From: Otis tarda
Taxonomy: Eukaryota; Chordata; Aves; Otidiformes; Otididae
NCBI GenBank assembly: GCA_026413225.1
Contig: CM048557.1
Coordinates: forward strand, 59,138,987 to 59,202,986
Length of the DNA stretch: 64,000 bases
Direction of reading: 5' to 3'
Part shown: positions 56,204 to 64,000 of the stretch, piece after piece
Numbering within the stretch: position 1 is the stretch's first letter
Layout: every line of letters begins with the position of its first letter
Translations under genes and position numbers: made by a program
Notes under the pieces: generated by a model
What the model saw: only the letters and a program-made list of their open reading frames with translations
Databases searched by the model: none
Told to the model about the DNA's origin: nothing

Positions 56204-57856
56204 ATGCTTTGATCTTTCGGCTTCAAATTAGACATATCTGTCTGAATGCTCCGTGGTAGGCATGTGCCTTATCCTATGATCTCCCAGGAGAGCTAGTATT
56301 CTATTTAAGCTCACCTTGAAGAGATATTGCTAATATTCTTTTTCACTTATAATGGATCTCTGGGCTCTGGAGAATAACTTTTTAATCTGCTGACTTTAGA
56401 AGTTGGAATACATCATCTCACTTTAGAGTTTTCAACCAGGAGGCCATACACCTGATTAAACTGGTTCGTAATGTATGCTGCAAAATGGAAGTGCAACTTT
56501 AATACTGTTGTGTATATATGCTTATCATGCATATTCCGTAGTTAGATTTGCCTTGGAAATGGCTCACCTGACATGATTCACTGTAGCTAGTTATGATTTT
56601 TCCCTACTGACAGGTCTAGTTTCTGTCTGTGTAGCTCCATGCACACCAAGGATTTGCTGTTTTAGACCTCATCTTCAAAGGTTTAATATACTGGAGCAGT
56701 TTTCTTTTATGTGAAGCTTGACCTCTTCCTCAAAGAAATTTTATTTCTTATATTGCTGGCCCGATTTCCTCTGACTAAAAGTAGTGAAGAAGTTTGTATC
56801 AGAATTGGAATCCAAGTCCCAAATCACAGCTGCATCTCAGGTCTGTAATATTGTTGAGTATCTGCAGCTTTCTAATTACAGACTCTGAACCTAGTAAATA
56901 GGGAGTTTAAAAAAAAAACCACCAACAAAAAAAAAACAACAAAAAAAACCCAAAACAACAAAAAAAATTGAACCTCATCTATGATCTTGCATATTAAATG
57001 TGTGGGGTCTAATCTCTGAGTGATGAAAGATTAGGTTGTTTATTCAGAAGTGATATGGGGATAAACATGAGTTACACATCTGAGAGAGCATTTTAAATTA
57101 CTTTTCTGTTCCTTTTGATTCTTCTCACACTTTAGCACCAGATCTTCAGTTGTTTATAGTGAAGTTCCTCAGTTTTGTTAGCACTTATTTTGTCTGAGCT
57201 ATATTTGAATTCTGTGTTCAGTGTCAAGTACATTTACTTTGTGGCTAAATGGCTTTAAAAGTATTTTATAATCATGATATCAGCATCTTGAGTCATTGTT
57301 CCTAGAAAATGCTCTCCTAGGATCTAGTTGATGATTTTTTTTTTTTAATTGGGACCATTATTATATGTTTACCTATTTTAAAAGGATATACTTGAGTACA
57401 AGAAGCAGGTGATTGAGAGTATGCTATTTTTAATCCAAAATTGGTTGTACTCAACATTGAGAAAGCTGCTACTAGGAAAGTAGAAGATGTCTTATCTCTG
57501 TGTGATGGAATCCCTCTTCTGGGAGGAGAAGCCTTCTGGGAGTAGGTTGATCTTGAGGACTCACTGGAGCCTTTGTGTTACTGAATGGTTGTCACTGGTT
57601 TGTCAGATGATGTAGTTGCAAAGGGCAGGGTAGGTATAGTGTTTAGCAAAATTGAAAAATGCAAGTATTGCATTATATGAAAAGAGAAACCTTTTGACAA
57701 CATCTTGGATGTCTTTGATAAATACAAAGCTGCTTTTCAAAATAGGGGTTTGTGATTGCGTAAGTTGTTGCTTAGTATAAACACTATTTGCAAATAGAAC
57801 TGGTTATGTGCACACATTGTGATAAACTGTCTTAATTCTGTTTGCTCTCTTTGCAG

Positions 57857-58039
57857 GCTGCGGACTTGAGTAAACCAATAGACAAAAGGATATACAAAGG
57901 AACACAACCTACATGCCATGACTTCAATCACTTAACAGCCACAGCAGAAAGCGTGTCTCTTCTAGTGGGCTTCTCTGCAGGCCAGGTCCAACTTATAGAC
58001 CCTATTAAAAAAGAAACTAGCAAATTATTTAATGAGGAA
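57857..58039 (+). CDS. WDR20: WDR20 coding exon 2
   Basis: Exactly 61 codons, residues 84-144, AADLSKPIDKRIYKG to KKETSKLFNEE, in phase with exons 1 and 3. The acceptor is TTTGCAG and the donor GTAAGT. It encodes the first blade region of the WD40 propeller, including LLVGFSAGQVQLID. The frame remains open 49 codons into intron 2, so intron retention would give a truncated protein. Confidence 0.96.
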
Positions 58040-61000
58040 GTAAGTAGAAATCTTAACATTCTTGCATGCAACGTATTTGTGATATTGAAGATCCTAGATT
58101 CTCAAAGTTCTGTAGGTGTCTTCATTTGCCTGTTCAGCTCATTACTGAGTCACTACCTTTGTTTTTCAGCTGTCTCATTGGCTTGAAATACCTACACAAA
58201 AATGTTATTCATGGAGGAATGTTTTGGGACTTAAGATTAAAAATTGGGATTTTTCAGTTTGAGTAATACTGTAACTAGAGTTAATGACAGTTAACTGATG
58301 GAAAAAAGGTCTACAAATTTAAATGTTGCTGCACATGCTCTGCAGTGAGTTGTTTCTGAGATTTCTGTTTCCAAATGAAAAAGAAAACTTTTAAGCCCCT
58401 ATATTATGGTCAAAATATTAAATAAGGTAAAACTAACAATTTTTTATGGTCAGGATGTTACAGTAGAAACTGCCTGTATCAAGGATTCCTAAAGGCTTGC
58501 TTGGGGATATCTATGTAGCTGAATGCTACATAGACAAAGCTGAAGGCTTATATGATCTTGACTATGTGATGTTCCTGAAGGAAACTCCATCTGCTTTTTC
58601 TGCTGCTGTGCTATAAGGAAAGATAGAACGGAGTACATGGGGGGGACTAATGCCAAGTTACAAGACCACTGGCTCTGATTATCTGGTAGCACTGGTGCTC
58701 TTAGAAAGAGGAAGTGTCTGGATGCTAACAAGGAAAGAAATCTGGTGACTGCTACAGCTTGTGACAGGATTTTCTGGAGGGGATAAATGATGGGAATTTG
58801 GGTGGTTTGGTTTTTTGCTTCTTTTTGTATTTCAGTCCAGCTTCAGGTGAATTGTTGGGGAGTAATAGCAAAGAGATTTGCATGTGTGTGGGTTTTTTCT
58901 TTTCATTTTTTTTAGAAATTTCAAATCTGGATAAGAGCATTGCAGATTAAGTTAAGCCTTGCTCACCTTTCAAACTGAGCAAGCATATCTTTCTCACCTC
59001 AGAGAGTTGTGTTCCCTTGCTCTGTCTGTCCAAAGAAGATTGAAGTATTGTTTTCAGTGGGAATGTTTTATAATTAGAACTGTCATTCCTCCTCAGCTTT
59101 CTAAAAGTAGCTACATCTAGATCAGAAGAGGGGCATTTTTCTTCTTACCTAGCCTTTCCCACCTGCTCTGTCTCTCTACTGGTGTTGAGTGGGAAAGAGT
59201 GCAGGAGAATCTTACTGTTGCATGGAGTACTCTGTTTGGTAGAAACCTCTGTATAAGTAGTTGAAGTGTTGATTTTAGCATTATCCTAACATGCACCCCC
59301 CCCCCCCAACCCATCTCGACCCAAAATACCCCACACTTTGTCATTCGTGCAACCTCACCATTGAGCACCCTAGTCTGGATGTGAACAAGTTACTTATGTA
59401 AGTACAGCTCTGGCTTAATGCTGTATCGTGATAGAGTAAGTATTACAAATGGCAGTAGCAGTACCATAAACAGCAAGAGTTTTATGTTACAGAGCGTTAC
59501 CCACTCCTGTAACTGAACTATAGTTGCTTTTAGAAAAACTTCTGCTGGAATACTTACTTAAAGGTCTAATGCATGTTTACATGTCTTGATGTTGTTTTCT
59601 GTCAAGTGTCTACGGTGTAAAGCTGTGTTGCAGGCTGAATAGTTTTTGTGGTAGTCCACAAACGATGGAAGCACTGAAGCTGCTTTCTATTAGACAGTGT
59701 TGTCTTTTCTCTGTACTATAACCAGCGTTACTTCACTGTGGTGGTAATGCATCCTTTGACAGTTTGGTGGAAATTAAATTAGATTATCTATTTTCTGCAA
59801 AGCTAACATAAGGATTTGCTCAGTGCTACCAAAACTATCCACACAGTGACTAGAGTTAAATGATGAATTCTTGTTTCCTACACCGATCTTATCTGCAGTT
59901 ACAACAAATTCTAAAAGTTGTATGTATTTTTAATCTGTCAGTTACAGTATTGACATTTGCCCTGGATGTGTTTGGAAGTTCTGGCTTGTATCTAAAAGCC
60001 ATTTCGGAGAAACAGTAGTGAGCATTGATGTTTGAGCCAGTTCGTTTGCTTCAAGAGCAAAGTGCCTGTTGGTTTTTGAATATATTTAGAGTTTAGATAG
60101 TGTTTGAGAATAAACATGCCTTCATAGGCAGAAGGTGGTCTAAAAGAGTGTCTACATCCTTCCGACAGATTTAGCACTAGTGCTAGAATAATAGAGTTAA
60201 TAGAATTCACCACCTGTCCTGTTAGTAGTTTGGTGACTCAAGTAACCCAAAGCTCTGTTTTTGGCCTAATCACCTGTGATAAAGCAATCAGAGTAGCACC
60301 TAATTGTATGTGATATGTGAAATAACTTAACTTGTTATGACACAGAAAGTCATTTTGAACTTAAAATGCAATAGCCTTAATGCAGTCTAATGTGTTACTC
60401 TTCCTTTTTTTTTTTTTTTTTTTAATTCTATTGATGTAGAAGACAATAGGGACTTGAAAGGCTGAGGTGAGTGATACTATGCAGCTTGTGGCTGCCTACA
60501 TAAATCAATCTGTATCAACAGTGGTATTCCTTCTAGCTGTGTCAGAATTAAATTAGTGATATTTTCTTATTCCCAAAGCTGACCAGGTATACATCAGATT
60601 CGGTTGTTTCCAGGTGATAGTTGGTTACTCACAAGGTAGTCAATTGAATTATGTCTTTCATCTTTTTAAAATTATTTTAAAATTTAAACTAAAGCCTTAA
60701 GCTGCATATTTTTTTCCTAATAAACTTTTCCTATACCTGTGTTGCCAAAGCTCTTTGTCAGACCTCAATGCATATTCTTTGATTACCTCCGTTTATTCAC
60801 TCCTTTATGGCCTATGCCTATAATCTTGTCCCTTTAAGCTTGTTTGAAACATGTCTACCAAGATAATCTTACTTGGCTTGTCTTCCTGACTGGTGACTGA
60901 AGTTCCTTCACTTACTATTCTTTCACCAAACTGAACATAAGCTCCTTATCCCAGCTACTCTGCTGATTTGTTTGATATTGCATTATCTGTTCTTGTAATG

Positions 61001-62975
61001 CATCTGCCAGTCATGCTGACTTCAGGTCTTGTTTTGTTGTGCTGCAGAAGTGTGTGAGCCCAGTTGAAAGCTTTTAAAACTTCATAAAGTCATAACTTCA
61101 GAATTTTTATATTCTTACTTGAATTTAAAGTTCTGCTGGTTGAGAATGGGAAGAGTTGTAGTCGCTTGCTACTTCCCAGCTTAAAGTCTGCATCCTGTCT
61201 CTTTGAGCTAATCTGCTCTCATAGCAGATTGCAATCTTCTGTTTTGTTCATAGCGTCCTTGAGGTAGAGATCAGGTTTGCAGGATTTCTGTACGATATTT
61301 AAGACAGTGTAGTCCAACATGATTATGGACTTAGTGCCATTTCTAGTATAAAAGAGTAGAGGTTGTATATCAGGTTGAGCTACTTTAGTAGAGGAGAGTA
61401 GGACGTTTTGGTTTGATGCCATATTAGCGGTAGTTTCATAATGAGAGACGATTGTCTATAGCAAACCAGCTGGGCTGATGTTCCCTGTTCATATTCTCTT
61501 GGTGTGTACCAGGTAACTTTCTAATATTTCTGGTATTGTCATTACTGAGACATGAATGCTATATGTCAATGAACACCTGACAAACTATTTAAAACATCAC
61601 AGCAGAAGCTAAGAATATGTTATGTTAAAGCTACCGCATTTCAGGAAAAGTTCCCAGATTAAGTTTCATCTCTCAGCTCTCAAGTACAAAATGGCTAATT
61701 GAACCAATGAGAAATGACAGGATAGGCTTCCTGATCTTACACTGATGTTGACAGGAGCAAAAGTATATGCATAAGTATAATCTAAAATGACCAGGTGCTG
61801 CTCTCCAGTGATAGTTGCAGGCCCAGAATGGATAAGAGTCAATGTATAATCCATTAGTTTGGGTTTTTGTTTGTGATAAACAGTATGGCAAGGGGTTTTG
61901 GGGATTTTTTTTTAATGCTTTTGTAACTTCTTCTGTTATTTCCTGAGGCTCTTTGTATTTGTATTCTTGCCTTTTGTGTAGCTCAGCTCTTCTTTCAGCC
62001 TATAAACAATCTATGCCAAGTACAAATCTTGAATGTGCATGTAAAGAATTACTTGTGTCCAAGTTGCAGTTGAGTGATGCCATGGCCGACTTGGTAAGTT
62101 TTAGCAGTCCACCAGAGCTACGCTAGCAAACTCAAGGAGTCAAACTGTATCTCTCAGTTCTTACAGCATTGAAGACATTATAAGGAATGTTTGTTTAATG
62201 TGTGTGTTCATTCTTTTGCAATGATGGGCTCTATTAAAATGTTTTTCTTCAAACTTCTTAATCGGGTAGTAACTGAGAGTATTAACAGGTCCTTGGCTGA
62301 TGAATGAAAAGTAACTGGAGGGTGGGGATTCCAGGGTGGAGAATATGTGGTGCCTTCTGAATTCATTCAGCCACGTGCCTTTAACTACTAACTTCCAGCC
62401 ACATGATAACAGGGTCACTGTGTATGTAGCTTTTCCCCCCTGAATCAGTAAAACCTGGTAAAGGCTCCTAAAGCTTTTTTTTTTTAAGAGGCTGGATTTT
62501 ATTTGTCATTTCAGATAAAAAAAGAAAAACACCTAGAGTCTAAATTTACTGTTGCTGATTTGTAACCTGTTTGCTATGTAGTACAGACGAGTAACTGTGG
62601 GGTTTTTTTCCTTTAGCTCATTCTGTGTTTTCTTGATTGTTTCCTTTTCATGCTCTTCAACCTAGACAGTGAAAAATAAACCTAAGAACACTACCTTTAG
62701 ATTCATAACAACAGGTTGACTTGATTGAAATGCAATGTGACTGGATATACTAATAACAACCTTTGGTAGCACTTTGTCTAAAAATAATTTCCTCTTTACT
62801 GCCTGATAAGATGATACGTTTTTGCAAATACAGTAACATAGCTCCTTTCTAGAAAGTTGAGTTCACTTTGCTTAAGCATTGTGCCTCATCCCCCCCAGAA
62901 AGCTCAGATATACAGTTATTCATCAAAACTTTAATTTTCAGACTTTCTGATGTGTATCTTCTTTGTTTTTCACAG
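58040..62975 (+). other. WDR20: WDR20 intron 2 (4.9 kb)
   Basis: Starts GTAAGT and ends TTTTTCACAG. It contains a C10 run near 59298-59310 and a poly-T run of about 20 at 60404-60423. No transposon copy, RNA gene or extra exon was recognised. Confidence 0.9.
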
Positions 62976-64000
62976 AGACTAATAGACAAGTCCAGAGTAA
63001 CCTGTGTAAAATGGGTACCAGGTTCGGAAAGCCTTTTCCTAGTAGCTCATTCCAGTGGCAATATGTACTTGTATAACGTGGAGCACACTTGTGGTACCAC
63101 AGCCCCGCACTACCAACTACTTAAACAAGGAGAAAGTTTTGCAGTTCACACTTGCAAGAGTAAATCCACAAGAAACCCTCTGCTTAAATGGACAGTAGGT
63201 GAGGGTGCCCTGAATGAATTTGCCTTTTCTCCAGATGGGAAGTTCTTGGCATGTGTGAGCCAGGATGGCTTTCTTCGTGTGTTTAACTTTGATTCAGTGG
63301 AATTGCATGGTACAATGAAAAGCTACTTTGGAGGACTGCTGTGTGTGTGTTGGAGTCCCGATGGGAAATACATAGTGACAGGTGGAGAGGATGACTTGGT
63401 AACAGTTTGGTCTTTTGTGGACTGTCGAGTAATAGCAAGAGGCCACGGACATAAATCGTGGGTCAGTGTTGTTGCGTTTGATCCGTATACCACTAGTGTA
63501 GAAGAGAGTGACCCGATGGAATTTAGCGGAAGTGATGACGATTTCCAAGACCTTCATTTTGGCAGAGATCGAGCAAATAGTACGCAATCTAGACTATCCA
63601 AAAGGAACTCTACAGACAGTCGTCCAGTAAGCGTTACGTATAGATTTGGTTCAGTAGGCCAGGACACACAGCTCTGTTTGTGGGATCTTACAGAAGATAT
63701 CCTCTTCCCCCACCAACCTCTCTCAAGAGCAAGGACACATACAAATGTCATGAATGCCACAAGTCCACCTGCTGGAAGTGGTGGAACTAACCCAGGAAGT
63801 AATGGAAACAGTATCACGACACCTGGAAACTCTGTACCCCCTCCTCTTCCACGGTCAAACAGCCTTCCACACTCTGCAGTCTCAAACGCTGGCAGTAAAA
63901 GCAGTGTCATGGATGGCGCCATTGCTTCTGGCGTTAGTAAATTTGCAACCTTATCGCTACACGATCGGAAGGAAAGACACCATGAAAAAGATCACAAGAG
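62976..64000 (+). CDS. WDR20: WDR20 coding exon 3 (continues beyond the window)
   Basis: Open for the whole visible 1025 bases, residues 145-485 plus two bases. WD40 strands are visible as RLIDKSRVTCVKWVPGS, LNEFAFSPDGKFLACVSQDG (224-243), LLCVCWSPDGKYIVTGGEDD (265-284) with VTVWSF, the HGHKSWVSVVAFDP block, and VGQDTQLCLWDL (371-382). From about residue 395 follows a low-complexity Ser/Pro/Asn linker with PPPLPRSNSLPHS, then a His/Lys/Glu-rich end (RKERHHEKDHK). The linker is an insertion between late propeller blades; the last blade and stop lie to the right of the window. Confidence 0.97.

Larger units (their letters stand above)
27552..57856 (+). other. WDR20: WDR20 intron 1 (30.3 kb)
   Basis: Bounded by GTACTG at 27552 and a TTTGCAG acceptor ending at 57856. 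Apart from the CR1 copies, low-complexity A/C tracts (33319-33396, 42887-42935, 56909-56967), a C16 run at 40042-40057, an AT-rich block at 49523-49582 and the hairpins listed separately, I find no gene. Open frames are short and unsupported. Confidence 0.9.

Overview
This is a window of vertebrate nuclear DNA, almost certainly avian. Genes are split by GT-AG introns, two CpG-island promoters are present, and the dispersed repeats are CR1 LINEs with the usual 3' end (a conserved block with TTGGACTAGATGACC, then TTCTATGATTCT). The HSP90 alpha coding exons add up to exactly 728 residues, the length known for chicken HSP90 alpha. The gene order HSP90AA1 then WDR20, in divergent orientation, matches the order known on human chromosome 14q32. 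I cannot name the species from sequence alone.

Layout. Positions 90-8416, minus strand: complete HSP90AA1. Ten coding exons and a non-coding first exon lie behind a TATA promoter with phased heat shock elements inside a CpG island (about 7470-9290). Positions 9300-26700: an intergenic stretch of about 17 kb without an intact gene. It holds a decayed, intron-bearing second copy of HSP90AA in the same orientation (about 15368-18531), CR1 fragments, an unclassified repeat pair and an LTR-like stretch. Positions 26760-64000, plus strand: the WDR20 promoter CpG island and its first three coding exons (27303-27551, 57857-58039, 62976 to the window edge). Intron 1 is 30.3 kb with several CR1 insertions and intron 2 is 4.9 kb; the gene continues beyond the window.

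The two genes do not form one pathway. HSP90AA1 is the stress-inducible cytosolic chaperone. WDR20 is a WD40 cofactor of the USP12/USP46 deubiquitinases. Their neighbourhood looks like conserved synteny rather than functional coupling.

The most notable observation is the relic between them. It preserves parts of exons 2, 3, 4 and 6 of an HSP90AA gene at nearly the original intron spacing, with lost start, stops and indels, so it is an unprocessed tandem duplicate rather than a retrocopy. Secondary points are a phased heat shock element array inside HSP90AA1 intron 1, an overlapping upstream ORF at the WDR20 start, a duplicated unclassified element (19555 and 21590), and several perfect hairpins.
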